From Kitasatospora cinereorecta (GTDB lineage Bacteria; Actinomycetota; Actinomycetes; Streptomycetales; Streptomycetaceae): a stretch of DNA of 64,000 nt. The stretch is from positions 710,001 through 774,000 of the forward strand of contig NZ_JAMZDX010000001.1 of the NCBI RefSeq assembly GCF_024172095.1. Direction: 5' to 3'. The first letter of the stretch is position 1. Each line of letters begins with the position of its first letter. The translations under genes and the position numbers were made by a program. Below the pieces are notes generated by a model, which saw only the letters and a program-made list of their open reading frames with translations, did not search any database and was not told where the DNA came from. Positions 24,048 to 34,975 of this stretch are shown here, piece by piece.

Positions 24048-25703
24048 GTGACACCCGCAGAACTCTCCCAGGCAGTCCTGGTCGCCGTGAGCGCCGCCGT
24101 CGAGGCGGGCGAGCTGACCGTCGCCGTGCCCGAGCACGTGACGGTCGAGCGACCCAAGAACAGGGACCACGGCGACTACGCCACCAACGTGGCCCTCCAG
24201 CTCGCGAAGCCGGCCGGTATGCCGCCGCGAGCCGTCGCGGAACTGCTGGCCGCCCGCCTGCGAGAGATCACCGGCGTCGCCAAGGTCGACATCGCCGGTC
24301 CGGGCTTCATGAACATCACGCTGGACGCTGCCACGCAGGGCGAGCTGGCCCGCACCATCGTGGAGGCCGGCGAGGCGTACGGCCGCAACGAGGCGCTCAA
24401 GGGTCTGAAGATCAACCTGGAGTTCGTCTCGGCCAACCCGACCGGCCCGATCCACATCGGCGGCGTCCGCTGGGCGGCCGTCGGCGACTCCCTCGGCCGG
24501 ATCCTCAAGGCGACCGGTGCCGACGTCACCACTGAGTACTACCTCAACGACGCCGGCGTGCAGATCACCAAGTTCGCCGCCTCGCTGCAGGCCGCCGCCA
24601 ACGGGCGCGAGGTGCCCGAGGGCGGGTACGTCGGCGAGTACATCGTCGACATCGCCAAGGCGATCACCGAGGGCGCTCCGGGCGTGCTCGACCTGCCCGA
24701 GGACGAGCAGCTCCAGGTCTTCCGCACCGAGGGCCTCAAGCTCATGGTCGCCGAGATCAAGCGGTCGATGGACGAGTTCGGCGTCCACTTCGACACCTAC
24801 TTCTCCGAGAAGACGCTGCACGACTCGGGCGCCGTGGAGCAGGCCATCACCCGGCTGCGCGAGCAGGGGCACGTCTTCGACCAGGACGGCGCCATCTGGC
24901 TGCGCACCACGGACTTCGGTGACGACAAGGACCGGGTCCTGATCAAGGCCGACGGAGAGACCACCTACTTCGCCGCCGACGCCGCGTACTACCTGAGCAA
25001 GCGCGACCGGGGCAGCGAGGTCTCGGTCTACATGCTCGGCGCCGACCACCACGGCTACGTCAACCGGCTCAAGGCCATCGCGGCCTGCGCGGGTGACGAC
25101 ATGGACCGCAACATCGAGGTCAAGATCGGCCAGTTCGTGAAGATGCTTCGCGACGGCGAAGAGGTCCGCATGTCCAAGCGGGCCGGCAACATCATCACCA
25201 TCGACGACGTCGTCGACTGGATCGGCGTGGACGCCGCCCGCTACACGCTGGCGCGCTCCTCCACCGACTCCACGATCACGCTGGACATCAACATCCTGAC
25301 CAGCCAGACCAACGAGAACCGCGTCTTCTACGTCCAGTACGCGCACGCTCGGATGTCCTCGCTCCACCGCAAGGCGGAGGAGCTCGGCATCACGCGGTCC
25401 ACGGAGTTCAAACCGGAGCTGCTCGCCACGGAGTGGGAGGCCGACCTGCTCGGCCAGCTCGGCGAGTTCCCGCGAGTGATCGCCGCCGCCGGCGAGCTGC
25501 GGGAGCCGCACCGGGTCGCCCGTTACCTGGAGGACCTGGCCGGTGCGTACCACCGGTTCTGGGACAACTGCCAGGTCCTGCCCAAGGGCGACGAGGAGGT
25601 CACGGACCTCACGCACGCCCGGCTCTGGCTCGTGGAGGCGACGCGAACGGTGCTCGCCAACGGGCTGGACCTGCTCGGCGTCTCCGCCCCCGAGCGGATG
25701 TAG
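24048..25703 (+). CDS. argS: arginyl-tRNA synthetase
   Basis: 551 residues, GTG 24048. Class I aminoacyl-tRNA synthetase that charges tRNA-Arg. An N-terminal Add-1-type domain (VERPKNRDHGDYATNVAL) is followed by the HIGH signature as NPTGPIHIGGVRWAAVGDSL (HIGG variant), then the KMSKS site as EVRMSKRAGN. The C-terminal DALR anticodon-binding domain runs to RLWLVEATRTVLANGLDLLGV. It lies next to a tRNA-Arg gene and upstream of lysA, separated from lysA by a long hairpin. Confidence 0.96.
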   Translation: MTPAELSQAVLVAVSAAVEAGELTVAVPEHVTVERPKNRDHGDYATNVALQLAKPAGMPPRAVAELLAARLREITGVAKVDIAGPGFMNITLDAATQGELARTIVEAGEAYGRNEALKGLKINLEFVSANPTGPIHIGGVRWAAVGDSLGRILKATGADVTTEYYLNDAGVQITKFAASLQAAANGREVPEGGYVGEYIVDIAKAITEGAPGVLDLPEDEQLQVFRTEGLKLMVAEIKRSMDEFGVHFDTYFSEKTLHDSGAVEQAITRLREQGHVFDQDGAIWLRTTDFGDDKDRVLIKADGETTYFAADAAYYLSKRDRGSEVSVYMLGADHHGYVNRLKAIAACAGDDMDRNIEVKIGQFVKMLRDGEEVRMSKRAGNIITIDDVVDWIGVDAARYTLARSSTDSTITLDINILTSQTNENRVFYVQYAHARMSSLHRKAEELGITRSTEFKPELLATEWEADLLGQLGEFPRVIAAAGELREPHRVARYLEDLAGAYHRFWDNCQVLPKGDEEVTDLTHARLWLVEATRTVLANGLDLLGVSAPERM

Positions 25704-25726
25704 GAAACACCCCCATGCGCACAGCG

Positions 25727-25765
25727 GGGGCGGCGGACCGGTCGACGGAGACCGGTCGCCGCCCC
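25727..25765 (+). terminator. hairpin between argS and lysA
   Basis: GGGGCGGCGGACCGGTC (25727-25743) pairs with GACCGGTCGCCGCCCC (25750-25765), one base bulged. Strong enough to end or attenuate the argS transcript 28 bases before lysA. Confidence 0.6.
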
Positions 25766-25792
25766 TCGCCATAAGCCAAGGAAGTCGCAACG

Positions 25793-27187
25793 ATGAGTCG
25801 CTCCGCACACCCCGCAGGCCCCCGGCACGGAGACGTGCTGCCCGAGGGGCACTACCTGGCCCCGCCGAGCGACCTGAACGCGCTCGACCCCAAGGTCTGG
25901 TCGCAGACCGTGTCCCGCAACGGCGAGGGTGTCGTGACCGTGGGCGGGGTGGACGTGCAGTCCCTCGCCGCGGAGTTCGGCACCCCGGCGTACGTGATGG
26001 ACGAGGACGACTTCCGGGCCCGGGCCCGGGCCTGGCGGGACGCCTTCGGCGCCGACGCGGACGTGTACTACGCGGGCAAGGCGTTCCTGTCGAAGGCGAT
26101 CGTGCGCTGGCTGCACGAGGAGGGGCTGAACGTCGACGTCTGCAGCGCGGGCGAGCTGCACGTGGCGCTGACCGCGGGGATGCCGGCCGAGCGGATCGCG
26201 CTGCACGGCAACAACAAGTCGATGCACGAGCTGGAGCAGGCCGTGAAGGCCGGGGTCGGGCACATCGTGGTCGACTCGTACCAGGAGATCGAGCGGCTGG
26301 CGGCGATCGCCGGGGCGCAGGGCGTGCGGCAGCCGGTGCTGATCCGGATCACGGTCGGCGTGGAGGCGCACACCCACGAGTTCATCGCCACCGCGCACGA
26401 GGACCAGAAGTTCGGCCTCTCGCTGAACGGCGGCGCGGCCGCCGAGGCGGTCCGCCGGGTGCTGGCGCACCCCGCGAGCCTGGAGCTGCGCGGCATCCAC
26501 TCGCACATCGGCTCGCAGATCTTCGACACCGCCGGTTTCGAGGTGGCGGCCCGCCGGGTGGTCGGCCTGCTGGCCGAGATCCGGGACGAGCACGGGGTCG
26601 AGCTGCCGGAGATCGACCTGGGTGGCGGCCTGGGCATCGCGTACACCAGCGAGGACGACCCGAGGGAGCCGTCCGAGATCGCCGTCTCGCTGGCCGAGAT
26701 CGTCCGCCGGGAGTGCGCGGCCGCGAACCTGCGGGCCCCGCGGCTGTCGGTGGAGCCGGGCCGGGCGATCGTCGGTCCGACCGCGTTCACGCTGTACGAG
26801 GTCGGCACGGTCAAGCCGCTGGACGGGCTGCGCACGTACGTGAGCGTGGACGGCGGCATGTCGGACAACATCCGCACCGCGCTGTACGACGCCGAGTACT
26901 CGGTGGCGCTGGTCTCCCGGACCAGCGACGCGGAGCCGATGCTGGTCCGGGTGGTGGGCAAGCACTGCGAGTCGGGCGACATCGTGGTCCGGGACGCCTT
27001 CCTGCCGGCCGACCTGGTGCCGGGCGACCTGATCGCGGTGCCGGCCACCGGCGCGTACTGCCGCTCGATGGCCAGCAACTACAACCACGCCCTCAAGCCC
27101 CCCGTGCTGGCCGTCCGCGACGGTTCGGCGCGGGTCGTCGTCAGGCGCGAGACGGAGGAGGATCTCCTGCGGCTCGATATCGGCTGA
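25793..27187 (+). CDS. lysA: diaminopimelate decarboxylase
   Basis: 464 residues, ATG 25793. PLP enzyme of fold type III that makes L-lysine from meso-diaminopimelate. The PLP lysine lies in [14 protein letters not shown], followed by [13 protein letters not shown], the HSHIGSQIF motif, GGGLGIAY and the glycine-rich PLP-phosphate site, [10 protein letters not shown], and the active-site Cys in [11 protein letters not shown] from the partner subunit. First of the aspartate-family cluster lysA-hom-thrC-thrB. A candidate promoter for hom follows. Confidence 0.96.
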   Translation: MSRSAHPAGPRHGDVLPEGHYLAPPSDLNALDPKVWSQTVSRNGEGVVTVGGVDVQSLAAEFGTPAYVMDEDDFRARARAWRDAFGADADVYYAGKAFLSKAIVRWLHEEGLNVDVCSAGELHVALTAGMPAERIALHGNNKSMHELEQAVKAGVGHIVVDSYQEIERLAAIAGAQGVRQPVLIRITVGVEAHTHEFIATAHEDQKFGLSLNGGAAAEAVRRVLAHPASLELRGIHSHIGSQIFDTAGFEVAARRVVGLLAEIRDEHGVELPEIDLGGGLGIAYTSEDDPREPSEIAVSLAEIVRRECAAANLRAPRLSVEPGRAIVGPTAFTLYEVGTVKPLDGLRTYVSVDGGMSDNIRTALYDAEYSVALVSRTSDAEPMLVRVVGKHCESGDIVVRDAFLPADLVPGDLIAVPATGAYCRSMASNYNHALKPPVLAVRDGSARVVVRRETEEDLLRLDIG

Positions 27188-27195
27188 CGAAATTC

Positions 27196-27225
27196 TTGTC
27201 TCATACCGTGGACCGGCCGTAGATC
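27196..27225 (+). promoter_or_regulatory. candidate promoter of hom-thrC
   Basis: TTGTCT (27196-27201), 18-base spacer, TAGATC (27220-27225): a fair match to the HrdB-type consensus about 90 bases before hom. The -10 lies inside a CGGCCG-tagatc-CGGCCG inverted repeat. Confidence 0.4.
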
Positions 27226-27317
27226 CGGCCGAAAAGTCCCGGAGACTGGTAGTGACCGAATGCCGTCGGGGCCGCCCCAGGCCCCGCCGGGGACCGAAGA
27301 ATGCAGAGCGGAGTCGG

Positions 27318-28610
27318 ATGATGCGTACGCGCCCGCTGAAGGTGGCGTTGCTGGGTTGTGGTGTGGTGGGCTCCGAGGTGGCGCGCATCATGACGACGAC
27401 GGCCGACGACCTCGCCGCGCGGATCGGCGCCCCGGTCGAGCTCGCCGGGATCGCGGTCCGCCGGGCCGGCCGCCCGCGCCCGGGGGTGCCCGAGCACCTG
27501 CTCACCACCGACGCCGAGGCCCTGGTCGGCCGCGGCGACATCGACGTGGTGGTCGAGGTGGTGGGCGGCATCGAGCCGTCCAAACACCTCATCCTGAAGG
27601 CGTTCGAGAACGGTGCCGCGGTCGTCTCGGCCAACAAGGCGCTGCTCGCCAAGGACGGCGCCGAGCTGCACGCCGCGGCCGAGCAGGCCGGCGTGGACCT
27701 CTACTACGAGGCCGCGGTGGCCGGCGCGATCCCGCTGATCCGCCCGCTGCGCGAGTCGCTGGCCGGCGACAAGGTCAACCGGGTGCTGGGCATCGTCAAC
27801 GGCACCACCAACTTCATCCTGGACAAGATGGACACCACCGGCGCCGGGTACTCCGAGGCGCTGGAGGAGGCCACCGCGCTGGGTTACGCCGAGGCCGACC
27901 CGACCGCCGACGTCGAGGGCTTCGACGCCGCCGCCAAGGCCGCGATCCTGGCCGGCATCGCCTTCCACACCCGGGTGACCGCGGCCGAGGTGTACCGCGA
28001 GGGCATCACCGAGGTGACCGCCGCCGACATCGCCTCCGCCAAGCAGATGGGCTGCGTGGTCAAGCTGCTGGCGATCTGCGAGCGCTCCGCCGACGGCGAG
28101 TCGGTCACCGCCCGGGTGCACCCGGCGATGATCCCGCTGTCGCACCCGCTGGCCTCGGTCCGCGAGGCGTACAACGCGGTGTTCGTCGAGGCCGAGGCGG
28201 CCGGGCGGCTGATGTTCTACGGCCCGGGCGCCGGCGGCTCGCCGACCGCCTCCGCGGTGCTGGGCGACCTGGTCGCGGTCTGCCGCAACCGGATCAACGG
28301 TGCCACCGGTCCGGCCGACTCGGTGTACACCAAGCTGCCGGCCAAGCCGATGGACGAGGTCGTCACCCGCTACCACGTCAGCCTGGACGTGGACGACCGC
28401 GCGGGTGTGCTCGCCCAGGTGGCGTCCGTCTTCGCCGAGCACGGGGTGTCCATCGACACCGTGCGCCAGCAGGGCCGCGACGGCGACGCCTCGCTCGTCG
28501 TGGTCACCCACCGCGCCACCGACGCCGCGCTGTCGGCGACCGTGGACAAGCTCCGCGCACTGGACAGCGTGCGCGACGTGGCCAGCATCATGCGGGTCGA
28601 AGGGGAGTAG
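27318..28610 (+). CDS. hom: homoserine dehydrogenase
   Basis: 430 residues, ATG 27318 behind GGAG. Reduces aspartate semialdehyde to homoserine with NAD(P)H. N-terminal Rossmann motif [17 protein letters not shown]; catalytic core [26 protein letters not shown] and the Lys/Glu region [31 protein letters not shown] is highly characteristic. A C-terminal ACT domain (about residue 350 on, [20 protein letters not shown]) implies feedback control by threonine. Eight bases separate it from thrC, so the two are cotranscribed. Confidence 0.96.
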   Translation: MMRTRPLKVALLGCGVVGSEVARIMTTTADDLAARIGAPVELAGIAVRRAGRPRPGVPEHLLTTDAEALVGRGDIDVVVEVVGGIEPSKHLILKAFENGAAVVSANKALLAKDGAELHAAAEQAGVDLYYEAAVAGAIPLIRPLRESLAGDKVNRVLGIVNGTTNFILDKMDTTGAGYSEALEEATALGYAEADPTADVEGFDAAAKAAILAGIAFHTRVTAAEVYREGITEVTAADIASAKQMGCVVKLLAICERSADGESVTARVHPAMIPLSHPLASVREAYNAVFVEAEAAGRLMFYGPGAGGSPTASAVLGDLVAVCRNRINGATGPADSVYTKLPAKPMDEVVTRYHVSLDVDDRAGVLAQVASVFAEHGVSIDTVRQQGRDGDASLVVVTHRATDAALSATVDKLRALDSVRDVASIMRVEGE

Positions 28611-28618
28611 AGAGAGCC

Positions 28619-29707
28619 ATGAACGCCGTCATCTCCAGGGGTGCCCACACCCACCAGTGGCGCGGTCTCATCGAGGAGTACCGCGACCGGCTGCCGGTCA
28701 GCGACACCACGCCCGTGGTCACCCTCCTCGAGGGCGGTACGCCCCTCGTGCCGGCCCAGGTGCTCTCCGAGCGCACCGGCTGCGAGGTCTACCTCAAGGT
28801 GGAGGGCGCCAACCCGACCGGGTCCTTCAAGGACCGCGGCATGACGATGGCGATCTCCAAGGCCAAGGAGGACGGCGCCCAGGCCGTCATCTGCGCCTCC
28901 ACCGGCAACACCTCGGCCTCGGCCGCCGCGTACGCGGTGCGGGCCGGGATGGTCTCGGCGGTGCTGGTCCCGCAGGGCAAGATCGCGCTCGGCAAGATGG
29001 GCCAGGCGCTGGTGCACGGCGCGAAGATCCTCCAGGTGGACGGGAACTTCGACGACTGCCTCACGCTGGCGCGCGAACTGTCCGAGAAGTACCCGGTCGC
29101 GCTGGTCAACTCGGTGAACCCGGTTCGGATCGAGGGCCAGAAGACCGCCGCCTTCGAGATCGTCGACATGCTCGGCGACGCCCCCGACATCCACGTCCTG
29201 CCGGTCGGCAACGCGGGCAACATCACCGCGTACTGGAAGGGCTATCGGGAGTACGCCGCGGACGGGCTGGCCGCCCGCACCCCGCGGATGTGGGGCTTCC
29301 AGGCGTCCGGCTCGGCCCCGATCGTGGACGGCGCCCCGGTGCTCAAGCCGCAGACCATCGCCACCGCGATCCGGATCGGCAACCCGGCCTCCTGGGACTT
29401 CGCGCTCGCCGCGCGGGACGAGTCCGGCGGCCTGATCGACAAGGTGACCGACCGTCAGATCCTCGCCGCCTACCGGCTGTTGGCCGCGCAGGAGGGCGTC
29501 TTCGTGGAGCCCGCCTCGGCCGCCTCGGTGGCCGGCCTGCTGGCCAAGGCGGAGGCCGGCCTGGTCGACCCGGGCCAGCGGATCGTCTGCACCGTCACCG
29601 GCAACGGCCTCAAGGACCCGGACTGGGCCGTGGCGGGCGCGCCGCAGCCGCAGGTCGTCCCGGTCGACCCGGAGGCCGCTGCCCTGCGCCTCGGGCTGCT
29701 GGGCTGA
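28619..29707 (+). CDS. thrC: threonine synthase
   Basis: 362 residues, ATG 28619, GAGAGAG just upstream. PLP fold-type II enzyme converting O-phosphohomoserine to threonine. The Schiff-base Lys is in [15 protein letters not shown], the Asn/Ser loop is [13 protein letters not shown], and the phosphate-binding glycine loop is [12 protein letters not shown]. The short length (about 360) marks the compact class common in Gram-positives. Two hairpins follow before thrB, so thrB may be expressed partly on its own. Confidence 0.96.
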   Translation: MNAVISRGAHTHQWRGLIEEYRDRLPVSDTTPVVTLLEGGTPLVPAQVLSERTGCEVYLKVEGANPTGSFKDRGMTMAISKAKEDGAQAVICASTGNTSASAAAYAVRAGMVSAVLVPQGKIALGKMGQALVHGAKILQVDGNFDDCLTLARELSEKYPVALVNSVNPVRIEGQKTAAFEIVDMLGDAPDIHVLPVGNAGNITAYWKGYREYAADGLAARTPRMWGFQASGSAPIVDGAPVLKPQTIATAIRIGNPASWDFALAARDESGGLIDKVTDRQILAAYRLLAAQEGVFVEPASAASVAGLLAKAEAGLVDPGQRIVCTVTGNGLKDPDWAVAGAPQPQVVPVDPEAAALRLGLLG

Positions 29708-29777
29708 CGGAGCGTCACCGACGGGCCGGCTCCCTTTCCCGGGGGTCGGCCCGCGTCCGTCGATTATCCGCACCATT

Positions 29778-29812
29778 CCCGTCAATTCCCTGACGGGACG
29801 GCGTCCGTTTTC
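29778..29812 (+). terminator. intrinsic terminator after thrC
   Basis: CCCGTCA (29778-29784), loop ATTCCC, TGACGGG (29791-29797), then a T-containing run GTCCGTTTTCC. An additional GGGCCG/CGGCCC stem lies at about 29721-29750. Confidence 0.6.
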
Positions 29813-29997
29813 CGGCCACAATTGGCAACACGGGCGATCGAAGGGGAGCGGGGTGTACCGCTCTGGAACCTCTCTTCGATACTCTGGTCTTCGGCGGGCC
29901 GCGCCTTCGCAGTCGTGCGCGCATTCTGTCCCGCCGCCGTACCACCCCAGGCCCGCCCCACGTCCGGGCCTTCCTCACTCCCAGGAGAGTTCACCGC

Positions 29998-30915
29998 ATG
30001 GCCGGTCCCGCGTTCCGCGCCGCCGCCGTCCGGGTCCGGGTTCCCGCGACCAGCGCCAACCTCGGCCCCGGCTTCGACGCCTTCGGACTCGCCCTGGGTC
30101 TCTACGACGACGTCGTGGTCCGGGTCGCCGACACCGGGCTGACGGTGGACATCGCCGGCGAGGGCGCCGACAACCTCGCCCGCGACGAGCGCCACCTGGT
30201 GGTCCGCTCGATGCGCGCCGCCTTCGACCGCCTCGGCGGACAGCCGCGCGGCCTCGAGGTGGTCTGCGCCAACCGCATACCGCACGGCCGGGGCCTCGGC
30301 TCCTCGTCCGCCGCCATCTGCGCCGGCATCGTCGCCGCCCGCGCCGTCACCATCGGCGGCGCCTCCGCGCTGGACGACGACGCCGTGCTCGCCCTCGCCT
30401 CCGAGCTGGAGGGCCACCCCGACAACGTCGCCGCCTGTCTGCGCGGCAACTTCACCGTCGCCTGGACGGAGGAGGACGGCGCCCGCACCATCACGCTGGA
30501 GCCCTCCGACCGGGTCGTCGCGGTCGTCTTCATCCCGTCCACCGAGGTGCTCACCGAGACCGCCCGCGGCCTGCTGCCGAAGACCGTGCCGCTGGCCGAC
30601 GCCGCGCTCAACGCCGGCCGGGCCGCCCTGCTGGTCGAGGCCCTCACCCGCCGTCCCGAGCTGCTGCTCACCGCCACCGAGGACCGGCTCCACCAGGACT
30701 ACCGCGCCTCGGCCATGCCCGACAGCGCCGCCCTGGTGGCCGCGCTGCGCAACGAGGGCGTGGCGGCCGTCATCTCCGGCGCCGGTCCGACCGTGCTGGC
30801 GCTGACCGACGAGGCCGGCGCCGACAAGGTTCTGAACTTCGCGGGTCCGCAGTTCGCGGCGCACCGCCTGGAGCTCGACCGCGCCGGCGCGACCGTCCTC
30901 CCTCTCGACATGTGA
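29998..30915 (+). CDS. thrB: homoserine kinase
   Basis: 305 residues, ATG 29998 with AGGAGAG upstream. GHMP kinase that phosphorylates homoserine. RVPATSANLGPGFDAFGLAL at the N-terminus, the ATP-binding PHGRGLGSSSAAICAG, LEGHPDNVAACLRGN, and the C-terminal GAGPTVLAL motif are all intact. It lies 290 bases after thrC, so it may also have its own promoter in the gap, where only weak -10-like sequence (GATACT) is seen. A long leader of rho follows. Confidence 0.96.
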   Translation: MAGPAFRAAAVRVRVPATSANLGPGFDAFGLALGLYDDVVVRVADTGLTVDIAGEGADNLARDERHLVVRSMRAAFDRLGGQPRGLEVVCANRIPHGRGLGSSSAAICAGIVAARAVTIGGASALDDDAVLALASELEGHPDNVAACLRGNFTVAWTEEDGARTITLEPSDRVVAVVFIPSTEVLTETARGLLPKTVPLADAALNAGRAALLVEALTRRPELLLTATEDRLHQDYRASAMPDSAALVAALRNEGVAAVISGAGPTVLALTDEAGADKVLNFAGPQFAAHRLELDRAGATVLPLDM

Positions 30916-31434
30916 GACGGACACGATTGACAAGGACAGGGCTGGGGAATGTGTCAGGGGGTCGGTAGTGTTAACCTCATTGCTGCACCAGATGCCCTCC
31001 GGGGCCCGGTGCGACGCGTCCCGATCCCGATCCCCCGTCCACGCGGGGGCCGGAAGCACGGGACCACGATTCTCCGGGAGTCCGCCACACCGCGTACGCA
31101 GCCTGCCTGCGCGATTGCGGCCCATCCCGAAGCCGTGACGGCACCAGACTCCCCCCGGCGGCAGCCTCCCAGTTGAGGCACGGCCGGGCAGGGGCCCGAG
31201 GTTCCGGCATGCGGCGGGGGCCCGGGTATCAAGGCGCAGCGGGGTCGGCACGAGAACCGGCCATCCGCGCCAACTTCGCACCACAGTGCACATCCAGCAC
31301 TTCGCAGCTCTCCCGACGGGATCAGCCTTTCGGGGGAATCCAGCCCCTGACCAGCGCGAAGAGACGTTGATCAGGACAGCACAACCGGTCGCCGAGCCAG
31401 ACAGGCCGACGTCCGCTCCAGGGAAGGACCCTTA
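30916..31434 (+). promoter_or_regulatory. rho promoter and long 5' leader
   Basis: 519 bases without a gene before rho. A TTGACA at 30927 and a TAGTGT at 30966 are the best promoter-like hexamers, but they are not correctly spaced with each other, so the start is uncertain. The rest is GC-rich with several short stems. rho is autoregulated by leader termination in E. coli; a leader this long would allow that here, which is inference. Confidence 0.45.
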
Positions 31435-33516
31435 GTGAGCGACACCACCGATCTGATGGGCGCGCGCCCGGACGCAGAGGCGTCGGACGCAGCCGCCACC
31501 CCTGCGGCTCCGGCGCGACGCCGTCGTACCGCTGCCGCCGGCCTGGACGGCCTGGTTCTGGCCGAGCTCCAGAAGCTCGCCTCGACCCTCGGGATCAGCG
31601 GTACCGGACGCATGCGCAAGAGCCAGCTGATCGAGGCCATCAAGGAGAAGAGCGGCGGAGACCCGCTGCTCGCCGGTGCCGCCGCGCCCGCCGCGCCGGC
31701 CGCCAAGCGTGCGACCAAGGCCGCCGCCCCGGCCGAGACCGCCGAGGCCCCGGCCGAGGCCGCCGAGACCAAGCCGGCCCGCCGCACCCGTGCCGCCGCC
31801 GCCACCGAGCCGCAGCCGCAGGCCCAGATCGAGATCCCGGTCCAGGCTGCCGCCGAGGCCGCCGCGACCGTGCCGGCGCGTGCCGAGCGCACCCGCCGCC
31901 GGGCCACGTCCGCCGCGGGCGCCCCGACCGCCGAGGCCGCCGCCGCCGAGCCGGCCGCCGCCGAGGCCAAGGCGGACACCCGCCAGGCCGAGCGCACCGC
32001 GGACGGCGAGGCCCGTACCGAGCGCCGTGACCGTCGGGACCGCCGCGACCGCCGCGAGGGCACCGTCGAGCAGCGCGCCGAGGGCACCGAGAGCGACGCC
32101 GAGGTCCGCGAGTCCCGCCGTGACCGCCGCAACCGCCGTGAGCGCGACCGCCAGGGCGGTCAGGGCGGTCAGGGCGGCGGCCAGCAGCAGGGCGGCCAGG
32201 AGGCCCAGCAGCCCCGCCAGGGCGGCGGCCAGCAGCCGGCCGCCCAGCAGCAGCAGGGCGGATTCGACGACGACGAGTTCGGCGACGGACGCCGCGGCCG
32301 GCGCGGCCGCTACCGCGACCGCCGTGGCCGTCGCCGCGAGGGCTTCGAGGGCGCCGGCCCCGAGGTCCCGCTGGCCGACGACGACGTGCTGATCCCGGTC
32401 GCCGGCATCCTGGACATCCTGGACAACTACGCCTTCGTCCGGACCTCCGGCTACCTGCCGGGCCAGAACGACGTCTACGTCTCGCTGGCCCAGGTCCGCA
32501 AGCACGGCCTGCGCAAGGGCGACGCCATCACCGGTGCCGTCCGCCAGCCGCGGGACGGCGAGCGCCGCGAGAAGTTCAACGCGCTGGTCCGCCTGGACTC
32601 GGTCAACGGCATGGACCCGGACAGCGGCCGCGGCCGTCCCGAGTTCGGCAAGTTGACCCCGCTGTACCCGCAGGAGCGCCTGCGCCTGGAGACCGACCCG
32701 GGCGTGCTGACCACGCGGATCATCGACCTGGTGTCGCCGATCGGCAAGGGCCAGCGCGGTCTGATCGTCGCCCCGCCGAAGACCGGCAAGACGATGATCA
32801 TGCAGTCGATCGCCAACGCGATCACGCACAACAACCCCGAGTGCCACCTGATGGTCGTCCTGGTCGACGAGCGTCCGGAAGAGGTCACCGACATGCAGCG
32901 GTCGGTGAAGGGCGAGGTCATCTCCTCGACCTTCGACCGCCCGGCGGAGGACCACACCACCGTCGCGGAGCTGGCCATCGAGCGCGCCAAGCGCCTGGTG
33001 GAGCTGGGCCACGACGTGGTGATCCTGCTGGACTCGATCACCCGCCTGGGCCGCGCCTACAACCTGGCGGCGCCCGCCTCCGGCCGCATCCTGTCCGGTG
33101 GTGTCGACTCGACCGCGCTGTACCCGCCGAAGAAGTTCTTCGGTGCCGCGCGCAACATCGAGAACGGCGGCTCGCTGACCATCCTGGCCACCGCGCTGGT
33201 CGAGACCGGCTCGCGGATGGACGAGGTGATCTTCGAGGAGTTCAAGGGCACCGGCAACATGGAGCTCAAGCTCGACCGGAAGCTCTCGGACAAGCGCATC
33301 TTCCCCTCCGTCGACGTGGACGCCTCCGGCACCCGCAAGGAGGAGATCCTGCTCGGCAACGAGGAGCTGGCGATCGTCTGGAAGCTCCGTCGCGTGCTGC
33401 ACGCGCTGGACTCGCAGCAGGCGATCGAGCTGCTGCTGGACAAGATGAAGCAGACCAAGTCCAACGCCGAGTTCCTGATGCAGATCGCCAAGACCACCCC
33501 CGGTTCCAGCGACTGA
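31435..33516 (+). CDS. rho: transcription termination factor Rho
   Basis: 693 residues against about 420 in E. coli. Hexameric RNA helicase that ends transcription. Residues 30-75 are the N-terminal helix bundle ([28 protein letters not shown]). A roughly 220-residue Ala/Glu/Arg then Gln/Gly-rich insertion follows, with [12 protein letters not shown] repeats, as in other actinobacteria. Then come the cold-shock RNA-binding domain, the Walker [13 protein letters not shown], Walker [17 protein letters not shown] and the R-loop and arginine-finger region. GTG start at 31435. A very stable terminator follows. Confidence 0.97.
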   Translation: MSDTTDLMGARPDAEASDAAATPAAPARRRRTAAAGLDGLVLAELQKLASTLGISGTGRMRKSQLIEAIKEKSGGDPLLAGAAAPAAPAAKRATKAAAPAETAEAPAEAAETKPARRTRAAAATEPQPQAQIEIPVQAAAEAAATVPARAERTRRRATSAAGAPTAEAAAAEPAAAEAKADTRQAERTADGEARTERRDRRDRRDRREGTVEQRAEGTESDAEVRESRRDRRNRRERDRQGGQGGQGGGQQQGGQEAQQPRQGGGQQPAAQQQQGGFDDDEFGDGRRGRRGRYRDRRGRRREGFEGAGPEVPLADDDVLIPVAGILDILDNYAFVRTSGYLPGQNDVYVSLAQVRKHGLRKGDAITGAVRQPRDGERREKFNALVRLDSVNGMDPDSGRGRPEFGKLTPLYPQERLRLETDPGVLTTRIIDLVSPIGKGQRGLIVAPPKTGKTMIMQSIANAITHNNPECHLMVVLVDERPEEVTDMQRSVKGEVISSTFDRPAEDHTTVAELAIERAKRLVELGHDVVILLDSITRLGRAYNLAAPASGRILSGGVDSTALYPPKKFFGAARNIENGGSLTILATALVETGSRMDEVIFEEFKGTGNMELKLDRKLSDKRIFPSVDVDASGTRKEEILLGNEELAIVWKLRRVLHALDSQQAIELLLDKMKQTKSNAEFLMQIAKTTPGSSD

Positions 33517-33535
33517 CGCCGACCCGGCACCTGAC

Positions 33536-33569
33536 GGAGCCCCGGACCGCACCCGCGGTCCGGGGCTCC
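33536..33569 (+). terminator. rho terminator
   Basis: A perfect 15-bp stem (33536-33550 with 33555-33569) with a four-base loop, 20 bases after the rho stop and followed by GGCGTTTCCC. Confidence 0.85.
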
Positions 33570-33663
33570 GGCGTTTCCCGCCGCCCCACCAGGCCGCCCA
33601 CCAGGTGGTTCTCATCCGCCCCGCCGAACCGTCGAGGCCGTCCCGGGCGTCACTTATGCTCGA

Positions 33664-34830
33664 ATGGGCGCACAGCGGGAGAAATGGGGCGATATGGCAG
33701 AGCAGGAGAAGGTCCGCAGTCCGCGGCGCCGGGCGCTGCGCATCGCGCTGTTCACGCTGTCCGGCCTGGTCCTGCTCGCGGCCGGGGTCGGCGGCTACGC
33801 GTACTGGAAGCTCAACAGCAACCTCAAGAGCGTCGACATCAACGGCCAGCTGGGCAGTGCCCGGCCGCCCGCGGCCACCGACGGCTCGTTCAACGTGCTG
33901 GTGCTCGGCTCCGACTCCCGGGCCGGCTCCAACGGCAGCCTGGCCGGCGGCGACACCGGCGCCACCGCCCGCTCGGACACCGCGATGGTGGTCCACGTCA
34001 ACCAGTCGCACAGCGCCGCGTCGGTGGTCTCCATCCCGCGCGACACCCTGGTCACCAGGCCCGTCTGCACCGGGAGCGACGGCAAGACCGTGCCCGCGGC
34101 ACGCAGCGCGATGTACAACTCCGCCTTCGAGGTCGGCGGACCGGCCTGCGCGGTGAAGACCACCGAGCAGCTCACCGGACTGCGGATGGACCACTACGTC
34201 CAGATCGACTTCGCCGGGTTCGCCGGCCTGATAGACGCGATCGGCGGGGTGGACGTGACCACCACGGTGCCGATCGACGACAAGGACAGCGGCCTGCACC
34301 TCGCGGCCGGCACCCACCACCTGGGCGGCGCCCAGGCGCTCGCGTTCGTCCGCACCCGGCACGGCGTCGGCGACGGCAGCGACCTGGGCCGGATCGAGCT
34401 GCAGAAGCAGATGATGAAGTCGATCATGGCGCAGATCGGCTCGATCGGGCTGACCTCCAACCCGGCCACCCTCTGGTCGGTCGGCGACAAGCTCACCAAG
34501 GCCCTGACCACCGACTCCGACCTGGGCTCGGTCAACGCGCTGGTCGGGCTCGCGGAGCGGCTCAAGGGCATCGGCCCGAACCAGATGACCATGGTCACCC
34601 TGCCGGTGGTCACCGCGGCGGCCGACGCCAACCGGGTGGTCGAGAAGAAGCCCGAGGCCGACCAGCTCTGGGCCGCCCTGCGGGCCGACCAGGGCGTCCC
34701 GCGGACCGTGGTCGCCTCCCAGCCCGCCAACCCCGCGGAGGCCACTCCGGGGGCCACCGCGGGGGCCAGGGCGGGGGCCGTCGCGAGCCCCGCGAGCCCG
34801 GCGCCGACCGCCTCGGCCGGCCGCAGGTAG
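33664..34830 (+). CDS. LytR-CpsA-Psr (LCP) family protein
   Basis: 388 residues from ATG 33664 (ATG 33694 is also in frame). A single N-terminal membrane anchor (IALFTLSGLVLLAAGVGGYAYW) precedes the extracytoplasmic LCP domain: NVLVLGSDSR, ARSDTAMVVHVN, VSIPRDTLV, VQIDFAGFAGLIDAIGGVDV and the Arg-rich AFVRTRHGVGDGSDLGRIELQKQ. These bind the polyprenyl pyrophosphate substrate. LCP enzymes attach glycopolymers to peptidoglycan. An Ala/Pro-rich tail ends the protein. The WecA-like gene at 40232 could make substrate precursors for it. Confidence 0.93.
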   Translation: MGAQREKWGDMAEQEKVRSPRRRALRIALFTLSGLVLLAAGVGGYAYWKLNSNLKSVDINGQLGSARPPAATDGSFNVLVLGSDSRAGSNGSLAGGDTGATARSDTAMVVHVNQSHSAASVVSIPRDTLVTRPVCTGSDGKTVPAARSAMYNSAFEVGGPACAVKTTEQLTGLRMDHYVQIDFAGFAGLIDAIGGVDVTTTVPIDDKDSGLHLAAGTHHLGGAQALAFVRTRHGVGDGSDLGRIELQKQMMKSIMAQIGSIGLTSNPATLWSVGDKLTKALTTDSDLGSVNALVGLAERLKGIGPNQMTMVTLPVVTAAADANRVVEKKPEADQLWAALRADQGVPRTVVASQPANPAEATPGATAGARAGAVASPASPAPTASAGRR

Positions 34831-34975
34831 GGCCGCCGTGGCCGTGGAATAACGACGGGCGGCCGCCGGTTTGGGAAGAAGCGGTCAGTGCTGGCACACT
34901 GGTCCGTCGGTCCCGGTTCACGCGTGGCTGCCCGGCCACCGACCCGGTGCCCTCCCGAACATCTAGGAGAACCCC

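Noticed and set aside
31432..34362. 976-codon minus ORF opposite rho
   Set aside because: Antisense of rho and the LCP gene; no ribosome-binding site or domain.
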